64,000 nucleotides of DNA from Microthrixaceae bacterium. GTDB taxonomy: Bacteria; Actinomycetota; Acidimicrobiia; Acidimicrobiales; DATDAH01. The number at the start of each line of letters is the position of its first letter. Position 1 is the first letter of the stretch. The notes beneath the pieces were generated by a model. It did no database searches, was not told the DNA's origin, and was given only the letters and a program-made list of their open reading frames with translations. Positions 40,976 through 48,966 of the stretch are shown here, piece by piece. A program made the position numbers and the translations under genes. The DNA is taken from NCBI GenBank assembly GCA_020637195.1, contig JACJWK010000005.1, forward strand, positions 1 through 64,000. Direction: 5' to 3'.

Positions 40976-42499
40976 ATGGCGCACCCGGTCGACCCGACCT
41001 TCCTGGACCTGCCGCTGCGCCGCCTCGCCGACGCGGCCCTCCAGCAGGCCCGGGACCTCGGGGTCGAGCACGCCGACTTCCGCCTCGAGCGCCTCCAGAG
41101 CCAGGCCGTCCGCGTGCGCGACGCCGTGCTCGAGGGGGCCCAGGACGGCGAGGAGCTGGGCTTCGCCGTGCGGGTGGTGGCCGACGGCACCTGGGGTTTC
41201 GCCTCGGCCATCGACCTCACCCCCGAGGCCGCCGCCCGCGCCGCCGACGAGGCCGTCGCCGTGGCCCGGGTGTCGAGCGCGATCCGCACCGAGCGCATCG
41301 AGCTGGCCCCCGAGCCCGTCCACGACGACGCCACCTGGGTGTCGGCCTACGCGATCGACCCTCGGACGGTGCCGCTCGGGGAGAAGGTCGCGGTGCTCGC
41401 CGAGTGGAGCCGGCGCCTGCTCGACGCGCCGTCCGTCGACCACGTCGGGGCGGCCTACGAGCACGTCGTCGAGGCCAAGTTCTACGCCGACCTCGCCGGC
41501 ACCACCACGACCCAGCAGCGGGTCCGGGTGCAGCCGGTGCTCGAGGCCCACGGCCACGACGAGCCCTCGGGCCGGTTCGACTCCTTGCGCACCCTCGCCC
41601 CGCCCGTCGGTCGGGGCTGGGAGTACGTCGCCGGCGGGCCCGGGTCCACGGCGGTGTGGGACTGGGACCGCGAGCTGGCCGAGCTGCCCGACCTCCTGGC
41701 CGAGAAGCTCGTGGCACCGTCGGTCGACGCCGGCACCTACGACCTGGTGATCGACCCGTCCAACCTCTGGCTGACGATCCACGAGTCGGTCGGCCACGCC
41801 ACCGAGCTCGACCGGGCCCTCGGGTACGAGGCCAACTACGCCGGCACCTCGTTCGCCACCTGGGACCAGCTCGGATCCCTGCGCTACGGCTCGCCGCTCA
41901 TGCACGTCACCGGCGACCGCACCGTCGAGCACGGGCTCGCCACCGTCGGCTACGACGACGAGGGCGTCGCCACCGGCGAGTGGGACCTGGTGCGCGACGG
42001 CGTGCTCGTCGGCTACCAGATCGACCGGCGCATGGCCGCCCGCCAGGGCCTGGGCCGGTCCAACGGCTGCGCCTACGCCGACTCGCCCGGGCACATCCCC
42101 ATCCAGCGCATGGCCAACGTGTCCCTGCTGCCCGCGACAGGCGGCCCCGACACCGCCGAGCTGATCGCCCAGGTGGACGACGGGCTCTACGTGGTCGGGG
42201 ACCGGTCCTGGTCGATCGACATGCAGCGGTTCAACTTCCAGTTCACCGGCCAGCGCTTCCACCGCATCCGCGGCGGACGACTCGACGGCCAGGTGCGTGA
42301 CGCCGCCTACCAGGCCACCACCACCGACTTCTGGGGCTCGCTCGCGGCGGTGGGCGGGCCCGGCACCTGGGTCCTGGGTGGCGCGTTCAACTGCGGCAAG
42401 GCCCAGCCCGGCCAGGTCGCCCCGGTCAGCCACGGTTGCCCCTCGGCGCTGTTCCAGGGCGTCCGGATCCTGGACACCGGCCGGGAGGGCGGCGCATGA
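40976..42499 (+). CDS. tldD: TldD metalloprotease subunit
   Basis: 507 residues of the TldD/PmbA family. The zinc motif HESVGH (His269-His274, HExxxH) in WLTIHESVGHATE marks the catalytic subunit. The C-terminal NCGKAQPGQVAPVSHGCPSALF is a family signature. TldD/TldE heterodimers degrade unfolded peptides and trim RiPP precursors or antitoxins such as CcdA. No RiPP precursor or toxin pair is visible beside it, so a housekeeping protease role is most likely. The partner follows with an ATGA overlap. Confidence 0.92.
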   Translation: MAHPVDPTFLDLPLRRLADAALQQARDLGVEHADFRLERLQSQAVRVRDAVLEGAQDGEELGFAVRVVADGTWGFASAIDLTPEAAARAADEAVAVARVSSAIRTERIELAPEPVHDDATWVSAYAIDPRTVPLGEKVAVLAEWSRRLLDAPSVDHVGAAYEHVVEAKFYADLAGTTTTQQRVRVQPVLEAHGHDEPSGRFDSLRTLAPPVGRGWEYVAGGPGSTAVWDWDRELAELPDLLAEKLVAPSVDAGTYDLVIDPSNLWLTIHESVGHATELDRALGYEANYAGTSFATWDQLGSLRYGSPLMHVTGDRTVEHGLATVGYDDEGVATGEWDLVRDGVLVGYQIDRRMAARQGLGRSNGCAYADSPGHIPIQRMANVSLLPATGGPDTAELIAQVDDGLYVVGDRSWSIDMQRFNFQFTGQRFHRIRGGRLDGQVRDAAYQATTTDFWGSLAAVGGPGTWVLGGAFNCGKAQPGQVAPVSHGCPSALFQGVRILDTGREGGA

Positions 42500-43896
42500 C
42501 CGAGGTCCCCCACCCGGCCCGGCCCCAGGAGCTCGTCGAGGCGGCGCTGGAGGCGAGCACCGCGGACGACTGCGTGGTGCTCGTGGGAGCCTCGACCAGC
42601 GCGAACCTGCGCTGGGCCAACAACACGCTCACCACCAACGGCGTGATGCGCGACGGCGACGTCACCGTGGTGTCGTTCGTCGACGGTGCCGAGGGCACCG
42701 CCGCCGCCTCGGTCACCCGCAGCGGCAACGATCTCGCCACCGTGCGCGCCACGGTGGCCGCGGCCGACGCCGCGGCCCGCGCCTCCGGCCCGGCCGACGA
42801 CACGGCCCCGCTCGTCTCCGGCGGCGCCGACGCCGACTGGGACGCCCCTCCCGCCGAGACCACCATCGCGGTGTTCGACTCGTTCGCGCCGGCGCTGGGC
42901 GAGGCGTTCGGACGGGCCGGCTCCGCCGGTCGGGTGCTGTACGGCTACGTCGAGCACACCGTCGACACGGTGTACCTCGGCAGCTCGACCGGGCTGCGCC
43001 GGCGCCACGTCCAGCCCACCGGTCACGTCGGCGTCACCGGCAAGTCGGCCGACCTCACCCGGTCGGCCTGGGTGGGCCAGGCCACCCGCGACTTCGACGA
43101 CGTCGACGCCCTCGCGCTCGACGCCGAGCTCGAGCGACGCCTGGGCTGGGCCGAGCGGTCCGTGGACCTGCCCGCCGGCCGGTACCCGACGATCCTGCCG
43201 CCCGCCGCCGTGGCCGACCTGATGATCTACGTCTACTGGGTGGCGTGCGCCCGCGACGCGCACGAGGGCCAGACCGTCTTCTCCCGTGCGGGGGGCGGCA
43301 CCCGGGTGGGAGACCGGGTGGCGCAGCCCGGCGTGCGGGTGTTCTCGGACCCGATGCACCCCGGCCTCGAGTGCGCGCCGTTCGTCGTCGCCTCGTCGTC
43401 GAGCAGCGAGGCCAGCGTCTTCGACAACGGCCTGCCCCTCACCCGCACCGACTGGGTGGCCGGCGGCCGGCTCGAGGCGCTGCTCCAGACCCGGCGCTCG
43501 GCGGCGCTCACCGGCCTGGCCGTCACCCCCGGCATCGACAACCTCGTGGTGGAGGTCGACGGAGCGGTCGGCGACCTCGACGCGCTCGTGGCCGGCACGG
43601 ACGACGGGCTGTTGCTGACCTGCCTCTGGTACATCCGCGAGGTCGACCCCCAGACCCTGCTGCTCACGGGGCTCACCCGCGACGGGGTCTACCGGGTGGA
43701 GGGCGGTGAGGTCACCGGCGCGGTCAACAACTTCCGCTTCAACGAGCGCCCCCTCGGCCTGCTCGAGCGCTTCGTCGGCGCCACCGAGACGGTCCCGTCG
43801 TTCTCGCGCGAGTGGGGCGACTACTTCCCCCGCACGGCCACACCGGCGCTGCTGGTGCCCGACTTCCACATGTCGAGCGTGTCGCCCGCGCGGTGA
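42496..43896 (+). CDS. tldE: TldE/PmbA subunit
   Basis: 466 residues from an ATG overlapping the tldD stop (ATGA). Same fold as TldD but without HExxxH, as expected for the non-catalytic subunit. The N-terminal beta domain contains RWANNTLTTNGVMRDGDVTVVSF. The C-terminal GDLDALVAGTDDGLLLTCLWYIREVDPQTLLLTG and GVYRVEGGEVTGAVNNFRFNE are characteristic of PmbA. Tight coupling fits 1:1 assembly with TldD. Convergent with a membrane-protein gene 9 nt away. Confidence 0.9.
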   Translation: MTEVPHPARPQELVEAALEASTADDCVVLVGASTSANLRWANNTLTTNGVMRDGDVTVVSFVDGAEGTAAASVTRSGNDLATVRATVAAADAAARASGPADDTAPLVSGGADADWDAPPAETTIAVFDSFAPALGEAFGRAGSAGRVLYGYVEHTVDTVYLGSSTGLRRRHVQPTGHVGVTGKSADLTRSAWVGQATRDFDDVDALALDAELERRLGWAERSVDLPAGRYPTILPPAAVADLMIYVYWVACARDAHEGQTVFSRAGGGTRVGDRVAQPGVRVFSDPMHPGLECAPFVVASSSSSEASVFDNGLPLTRTDWVAGGRLEALLQTRRSAALTGLAVTPGIDNLVVEVDGAVGDLDALVAGTDDGLLLTCLWYIREVDPQTLLLTGLTRDGVYRVEGGEVTGAVNNFRFNERPLGLLERFVGATETVPSFSREWGDYFPRTATPALLVPDFHMSSVSPAR

Positions 43897-43905
43897 CGGC
43901 GGCCC

Positions 43906-44469
43906 TCAGGGCGCCGGCGCCACCTCGCGCCAGGCCACCGGCAGCCACACGAACCACCGCGGCCGGGTGAGCAGCTCGCGCCCGTCACGGGCGGCGGTGT
44001 CGGCCTCACCGCGGGCGACGACCGCCGCGTACAGGGCGAGCGCCAGGATGGACGACGCCATGAAGGGCAGGACGAGCCCGAGCACGACCCACAGGACGAG
44101 CACCGGCACCGTGGCCCGGCGGGCGGCTCGCCGCAGGCCGTCCTCGTCGCCGACCACCTGGAGGTCGTCGGGGTGCTCGTCGGTCACGTCGGGCAGCCCT
44201 GCGTAGATGCCGGCCCGCTTGCGGTCCCGCCCCCGCGCGCCGAGCAGGGCGACCAGGCCGGCGAGCGCCGGGAGCAGGACCAGCTGGAGCACGAGGAGCG
44301 GCGCGCCGATGCGCTCGTCCGCGTCGCGGGCCGCCCACAGCACCACCCGCTCGGGCACGACCACCAGGGCCACGAGGCCGTAGCCCACGGCGAGTCGTCG
44401 CAGGTAGCCCGCCAGGGGGACGAGTCGCTCGCCGGGCGCGAACGCGCCGCCCGGGTCGTCGTCGCTCAC
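43906..44469 (-). CDS. Small multi-pass membrane protein
   Basis: 187 residues from a GTG that overlaps the upstream gene's stop (GTGA). Hydrophobic segments lie at about 20-40, 55-76, 118-140 and 140-155. Charged loops (ARGRDRKRAGIYAGLPDVTDEHPDDLQVVGDEDG) and a Trp-rich C-terminus (RPRWFVWLPVAWREV) separate or follow them. I recognise no family. Coupled translation with the acetoacetate-decarboxylase-like protein suggests a linked function. Confidence 0.68.
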   Translation of the reverse strand: MSDDDPGGAFAPGERLVPLAGYLRRLAVGYGLVALVVVPERVVLWAARDADERIGAPLLVLQLVLLPALAGLVALLGARGRDRKRAGIYAGLPDVTDEHPDDLQVVGDEDGLRRAARRATVPVLVLWVVLGLVLPFMASSILALALYAAVVARGEADTAARDGRELLTRPRWFVWLPVAWREVAPAP

Positions 44470-45170
44470 ACGGGCCGGCCGAGCAGGAACGTGGCCGACA
44501 GGCCCTCGCCCCAGGTCGCGAGGTCCGGCGCGGCGGGCAGCCCCAGGCTGCGCAGCTCGTCGGCCACCGGGCCCTCGCCCACCTCGAGGTGGACCGCCGA
44601 CGGGTCGACCATGCCGGTGCCCATGTCCATGGACAGCGGCGTGCCGTAGGCCACGCCGTCGAGGTACGAGTAGCTGACGGCCTCGACCCGCTCGGGTGGC
44701 CCCAGCGGCTCGGCGCGGGGCAGGGTCAGCACGAGCGTCGGGTGACCGCCCATCACCAGGCGGAACGTGACGCTGCCGTCGGTGTAGGTGGCGTCGAGCA
44801 CCTCGACCGTCTTGGGGAAGCCCATGACCCGGTTCCCCGCCTCGCAGGTGAAGTCCTGGTTCACGGGCATCCGGTACACGAACGAGCCGACCACGTCGGC
44901 GCCGGCGCCGACGGGACGGGCCAGGAAGCCGAAGTTGAGCTCGTTGTAGTCGCCCCACGGGTTCTGCCGGTAGTCGCAGGCGGCCACGATGAACTGCGCC
45001 TGCCCGGGGGCCACCTCGGCGATCTCGAACCGGTCCCCCGGGAGCAGTGCGGCCGCGGCGGCGCTCGGCACGGTGAACAGCAGCGTGGCCGCGTTCATGT
45101 CGGTCACCTCCATCGGGAAGGTGATCTCGCGGCCCTGGATCTCGCCCCAGCGGGTGGTCGTGGTCTCCAT
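44466..45170 (-). CDS. Acetoacetate decarboxylase-like protein
   Basis: 234 residues from ATG 45170. The ADC-fold signature is RVMGFPKTVEV, with Lys120 in the position of the Schiff-base lysine of acetoacetate decarboxylase, preceded by NELNFGFLARP and FVYRMPVNQDFTCEAGN. Many family members use this fold for aldol or dehydration chemistry instead of decarboxylation, so the reaction is open. The start is supported by TACCGT 7 nt upstream. Cotranscribed with the membrane protein at 43906. Confidence 0.8.
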   Translation of the reverse strand: METTTTRWGEIQGREITFPMEVTDMNAATLLFTVPSAAAAALLPGDRFEIAEVAPGQAQFIVAACDYRQNPWGDYNELNFGFLARPVGAGADVVGSFVYRMPVNQDFTCEAGNRVMGFPKTVEVLDATYTDGSVTFRLVMGGHPTLVLTLPRAEPLGPPERVEAVSYSYLDGVAYGTPLSMDMGTGMVDPSAVHLEVGEGPVADELRSLGLPAAPDLATWGEGLSATFLLGRPV

Positions 45171-45177
45171 GGGCCGG

Positions 45178-45183
45178 ACGGTA
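45178..45183 (-). promoter_or_regulatory. -10 hexamer TACCGT, leaderless start
   Basis: Reverse-strand TACCGT ends 7 nt before ATG 45170. Confidence 0.4.
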
Positions 45184-45281
45184 CTCGGCGCGCCGGCGGG
45201 CTCGGTCCGGACGCGCCGCACCCCCGGCCGGAGCCGGGGGTGCGGTCGGATCGCAGCGCCGCCGTCGGAGCGGCTCGTGGA

Positions 45282-46049
45282 TCAGCCGGCGGGCGTCACC
45301 ACGAAGGTGTCGAGGATGTGGCCCAGGGCCTCGATGTCGGCGTCGCTCAGGATCTGCACCCCCACGACGGCGATGTAGTCCCCGTCGCTGGTGTCGATCG
45401 GCTGGACCGCCGTCCACACGAAGGCCGCCCCGGACGAGCCGCAGTCGCCGAACACCTGGGACACGCCGGTGTACAGCGGGTCCGAGTAGGACTGCACGTC
45501 CTCGGGGTTGCACGCCTGCGAGAAGCGGACGGTGTACTCGTTGAGCACCGCGCGGGGATCGCCGGTCGACGAGTCGGACGTGGCGGTGAACTGGAAGCCC
45601 GGCACGTCGAACGTGTTGTTGTACGCCTCGAGGTCCGTCGACGCCCGCACGTCGGGCAGGGTCAGCGTGCCCAGGCTGGCCACCCGGCCGTCGACGTCGG
45701 ACCACTCCGCGGGCGCATCGACGGTGAGCTGGCCGGTGTCGTCGCTGATGCTCACGTAGGTGTAGGCCTCCCCGGTGTCCTCGACGCCGGTGTCCTGTTG
45801 CACCGAGTTCATGAAGTCCTCGATGGCGGCCCGCTGGTCGTCGCCCTCGATCGCGGACTCGTCGTCACCGCCGTCGTCGGGCTCGAAGGCCTCGGCCGTC
45901 GTGGTGGTGGCCTCGGGGGCCTCGGTGGTCGTCGTGGTGGCGTCCTCGGCGTTGTCGTCGTCTCCGCCGCCGCAGGCCGCGAGGCCGAGGGCGAGGAGGA
46001 GGACGACGACGGCGGTCAGGGCCACCGACCGGAAGCGCTTGTTCGGCAT
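45282..46049 (-). CDS. Lipoprotein of unknown function
   Basis: 255 residues. ATG 46049 has AAGGAG 6 nt upstream. The signal peptide ends LGLAAC (lipobox), followed by GGGDDDN and a Thr/Glu/Ala-rich spacer (TTTTTEAPEATTTTAE). The folded part (about 90-255) contains YTYVSISDDTGQLTVDAPAEWSDV, two cysteines (QACNPED, FGDCGSSG) likely to form a disulfide, and a terminal IEALGHILDTFVVTPAG helix. The layout is like small secreted sensors or PsbP/LpqN-type lipoproteins that bind hydrophobic ligands, but I cannot assign it. It has an unusually long upstream region (46050-46353). Confidence 0.75.
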   Translation of the reverse strand: MPNKRFRSVALTAVVVLLLALGLAACGGGDDDNAEDATTTTTEAPEATTTTAEAFEPDDGGDDESAIEGDDQRAAIEDFMNSVQQDTGVEDTGEAYTYVSISDDTGQLTVDAPAEWSDVDGRVASLGTLTLPDVRASTDLEAYNNTFDVPGFQFTATSDSSTGDPRAVLNEYTVRFSQACNPEDVQSYSDPLYTGVSQVFGDCGSSGAAFVWTAVQPIDTSDGDYIAVVGVQILSDADIEALGHILDTFVVTPAG

Positions 46050-46122
46050 GTGCCGCTCCTTGGGGTTGAAGGGGTAGTGGTGCAGGTCAGACGCCATCCG
46101 GTCCCACGCTGGTTCCGACGCC

Positions 46123-46144
46123 GGAGGTGACAGGGGTCACCTCC
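46123..46144. promoter_or_regulatory. Perfect 9-bp hairpin in lipoprotein leader
   Basis: GGAGGTGAC (46123-46131), loop AGGG, GTCACCTCC (46136-46144). As RNA it would be a stable stem in the putative leader, about 75 nt before the start codon. Each arm contains a Shine-Dalgarno-like GGAGG or its complement. Confidence 0.5.
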
Positions 46145-46315
46145 TGCGGACGATAGCGAGGTGCGGAGAGCGAGGCATGGGCGGGGTCTCCTGGGGGACG
46201 GGGTCCGAGGCCGCGCACCGGGACGAGCGGCCGGCCCGACCGCAGGCCCACGCCGGATCCCGCCGGTGAGGAGCGCGGGGACGGTAGCCGCTGCCGAGGT
46301 GATATGACGAATCGC

Positions 46316-46331
46316 GTTGTGTCGTCACAAC
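46316..46331. promoter_or_regulatory. GTTGTG-TCGT-CACAAC palindrome
   Basis: Six-bp arms across 4 nt overlap the -35 of the putative leftward promoter (TTGTGA). This is the arrangement of a repressor operator. Confidence 0.4.
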
Positions 46332-46353
46332 TGCGAACGAGGGCGGGTCGCCG

Positions 46354-48372
46354 CTAGTGCGGGAACACCACCGCCGACGGCGGAGCGCCGCCGTACTCGG
46401 CCCAGGCGTCGGGGGAGGACGCCAGGTCGAACAGGATGACCGAGATCTGCTGGCGGGTCAGCGCCTTCTTCCGCCGGAAGGTGCCGTCGGGGTACGGGCT
46501 CACGAGCCCCTCGGCGGCCGCCCAGTCGATCGCGGGCGCCAGCTTGTGCGTGGACGCGACGTCGGAGAAGCCCGAGGCAGGGCTCCCCGCCGGCGTCCCC
46601 GCCAGCCGCCAGAGCATGTCGGCGAGGTGGCCGCGCTTCACCGTGGCGCCCGGGTGGAAGGTGCCGTCGGGATACGGCTTCACCAACCCCGCCTCCACCG
46701 CCCAGCTGAGGGCGGGGAGGTACCAGGCGGTCGCGGGCACGTCCGCGAACGTCGCGGTCGACCGGGCGCTCGGCCGGTCGGCGAGCCGCCACAGCACGTT
46801 GACCACCTCGCGACGGGTCATCTTGGTCTTCGGGCCGAAGCCACCGCCGGGCCGGGGGTCGATCAGGTCGAAGCGGGCCATCCAGTTGACCGCGGCCTCG
46901 TACCAGGCCCCGAGGGCGACATCGGGGTAGCCGTGGTGGGGCGCACCCCACCGCAGCGCCAGCGGCCCCTGCTCGCCGCCCTTGCCGTCGACCTGGACGA
47001 GGTAGGTCGTCCCCGCCTGCGCGGTGAAGGTCACCCGGCTCTGGCGGCCGAGGAGCGAGTCGTCGTCCGAGGCGCCCACCGGGGCCAGGCCGGTCATCGA
47101 ACCGGTCGTGCCCGTCGAGACCGCCAGGAGCGTGTCGACGTCGCTCCCGCACGTGTCGAACGCCACCGGGCCCGACACAGGGGCGGTCCAGCGGAACCAC
47201 AGCGATCGACCGCCCGGCTTGCCCGTCGGCGACGGCTCCCCCGCCTCGAGCCCGGCACCGGCGTTCGTGGTGCCGAGGGACCCCGAGTAGCCGGTGAGGG
47301 AGGCCGCGGCGCCGAGCCGGTCGTTGGCCGGGGCCGGGGCCGCGCTCGCGGCCACCGCCTCGAGCCAGCGGCTGTCCGCGCTGTTCCAGCGCGACGCCAG
47401 CCACCCTCCGGCCCCGCACGGCGCGTTCGCGTAGAAGTAGTCGTCGTGCCCGCAGTCGAAGCGCAACTCGTTGGCCGACGAGCACACCGAGCGCATGGAC
47501 ACCCCGCCGGCGCCGTCGTCGTCGTAGCACATGCGGTCGGCCTCGTCGCGGCAGTGCCCCGCGGGGGTGGCGTTCGGGGCCCCCGGCTGGACGCCACCGA
47601 TGGTGTGCATCAGCTCGTGCGCCTCGGTCCGGCCGTCGAACACCGAGCGCAGGCAGGTCTCGTCGAGTCGGGCGTAGCCGGTCTTGGCGTCGTTCCAGTT
47701 CTCCTCGCCGGTCCGCGTGTCGTACCAGAGCGTGGCGAGGCCCGAGCACAGGCTCGGGTTCGCGTTCGCGGTCTCGGCCCAGATGACGTACTTGCGGTCG
47801 GGGTCGCTGTGGCCCTTCGCCACGAGGGCGTTGATGAGGGCCGTGAAGTTGGTCGACGGCAGGGCCGAGCCGTCGACCGTGACGTCCAGGACCTGGAGGT
47901 TGCAGTTCGGGTCGGTCGCCCAGCGGATGTGGCGCCGCCCACCGGTCTGGGCGGCGCTGGCGTCGAAGATCGACTCCATCTGGGCGGCCCGGGTGCGCAT
48001 CGCGGGCTCGAGCGAGGCGAGGCGGTTCAGCGACGGCGGGTGCGCGTAGACGAGCTGGACCCGAGCGCCACTGGCGCCGTCGCCGTAGCACTGGATGCCG
48101 CTCGACGCCTCCGCCACCGCCCCGGCCTCGACCGCAGGATCACCCGGCTCGGGGCCGGTCGTGCACAGCACGGTCCCGTCCACCACGGCGGCCACCTCGA
48201 GCCCGACCGCCGCGCAGTCCGTCGACGCCTCCGCGGGCCCGGTCGGCGCCGACGCGGGAGCCGATGCCGAGGCCGGGACCGGCGCCGCCACGCCCAGCAC
48301 GGCGACGGGCCCCAGGGCGAGCGCGGTCAGCGCAGCGACGAGCGCGGTGCGCCGGCGGGTTCGATGAGCCAC
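46354..48372 (-). CDS. Secreted metalloprotease with three SLH repeats
   Basis: 672 residues from GTG 48372. The signal peptide (about 1-37) is followed by a zinc-protease domain with TEAHELMHTIGGV (HELMH 252-256) and a likely third ligand in AGHCRDEADRMCYDDDG (His273). Many paired cysteines (at 53, 70, 95, 157, 209, 240, 274, 282 and others) suggest disulfides. A beta-sandwich of PPC type (about 349-475, SLWFRWTAPVSGPVAFDTC) follows. Three S-layer homology repeats end the protein: about 481-535, 541-600 and 601-655 (GLVKPYPDGTFHPG, GLVSPYPDGTFRRK). SLH repeats bind secondary wall polymers, so the protease is probably displayed on the wall. Confidence 0.85.
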   Translation of the reverse strand: MAHRTRRRTALVAALTALALGPVAVLGVAAPVPASASAPASAPTGPAEASTDCAAVGLEVAAVVDGTVLCTTGPEPGDPAVEAGAVAEASSGIQCYGDGASGARVQLVYAHPPSLNRLASLEPAMRTRAAQMESIFDASAAQTGGRRHIRWATDPNCNLQVLDVTVDGSALPSTNFTALINALVAKGHSDPDRKYVIWAETANANPSLCSGLATLWYDTRTGEENWNDAKTGYARLDETCLRSVFDGRTEAHELMHTIGGVQPGAPNATPAGHCRDEADRMCYDDDGAGGVSMRSVCSSANELRFDCGHDDYFYANAPCGAGGWLASRWNSADSRWLEAVAASAAPAPANDRLGAAASLTGYSGSLGTTNAGAGLEAGEPSPTGKPGGRSLWFRWTAPVSGPVAFDTCGSDVDTLLAVSTGTTGSMTGLAPVGASDDDSLLGRQSRVTFTAQAGTTYLVQVDGKGGEQGPLALRWGAPHHGYPDVALGAWYEAAVNWMARFDLIDPRPGGGFGPKTKMTRREVVNVLWRLADRPSARSTATFADVPATAWYLPALSWAVEAGLVKPYPDGTFHPGATVKRGHLADMLWRLAGTPAGSPASGFSDVASTHKLAPAIDWAAAEGLVSPYPDGTFRRKKALTRQQISVILFDLASSPDAWAEYGGAPPSAVVFPH

Positions 48373-48396
48373 CTTCAGGTACTCGGCACCCTCCGA

Positions 48397-48412
48397 CTGA
48401 CTCTGAAGTCAG
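48397..48412. promoter_or_regulatory. CTGACT-CTGA-AGTCAG inverted repeat
   Basis: Six-bp arms with a 4-nt centre, 25 nt upstream of the SLH protease start and 23 nt after the thioesterase stop. It could be an operator for the protease or a terminator for the thioesterase. Confidence 0.4.
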
Positions 48413-48434
48413 AAGGGACCTCCGACCCACCCGC

Positions 48435-48938
48435 TCACAGCTCGGGCGCGCCCCGGTCGGGCTCGGCCCCCGGCAGCAGCGGCTGGCGCAGCGGCACCAC
48501 CATCCCCGCGAAGTCGGCCACGGCGATGACGCGGTCCTCGCGGTCGAGGACCCGGCACTCGACCACGACGAGCTGGCGCCCGGCACGCACGAGCTGCGCC
48601 TCCGCCCGCACGACGTCGCCCTTCGGCCGGCCGAGATAGCGGACGTGCAGGTCCGCGGTGACGAGCGTGTTCTGGCCGGGGACGAACGAGCTGGCGCGGG
48701 CCGCCACCGACGCCGAGGCCACGTCGCACAGGGTGGCGATCGCACCGCCGTGGAGGTTCCCCGTACTGCCGAACGCCTCCTCGCGCACCGGCATCGCCAC
48801 CACGACGCGCTCCTCCTCGCGCGCCTCGAACTCGAGCCCGAGCAGGTGGTGCAGCGGCGTGGACGAGAACCGCGCCTCGAGCGCCGCGACCTCCTCGTCG
48901 CTGAACCCGTAGGGGTTGGCGTCGCTCGCGGGGCTCAC
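48435..48938 (-). CDS. Hotdog-fold acyl-CoA thioesterase (PaaI-like)
   Basis: 167 residues, GTG 48938. The hotdog signature STGNLHGGAIATLCDVASASVAAR contains the conserved HGG and the Asp of PaaI-type thioesterases. TADLHVRYLGRPKGDVVRAEAQLVRAG is the central strand pair. It hydrolyses acyl- or aryl-CoAs, releasing CoA trapped in dead-end intermediates. It begins 28 nt after the P450 stop on the same strand and is probably cotranscribed. Confidence 0.87.
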   Translation of the reverse strand: MSPASDANPYGFSDEEVAALEARFSSTPLHHLLGLEFEAREEERVVVAMPVREEAFGSTGNLHGGAIATLCDVASASVAARASSFVPGQNTLVTADLHVRYLGRPKGDVVRAEAQLVRAGRQLVVVECRVLDREDRVIAVADFAGMVVPLRQPLLPGAEPDRGAPEL

Positions 48939-48966
48939 GCCCCGCGCTCCCGGGCCCGGTGGGCCC

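Larger units (their letters stand above)
46050..46353. other. 304-bp gene-free region upstream of the lipoprotein
   Basis: No credible gene. It holds a hairpin at 46123-46144, a palindrome at 46316-46331 and, on the reverse strand, a promoter-like TTGTGA, 17 nt, TCATAT at about 46301-46329. If used, that promoter would give the lipoprotein mRNA a leader of roughly 250 nt, large enough for an RNA regulator. Confidence 0.5.

Noticed and set aside
46137..46328. 63-codon leftward frame upstream of the lipoprotein
   Set aside because: Arg/Pro-rich, no domain, overlaps the palindrome and putative promoter; no ribosome site.
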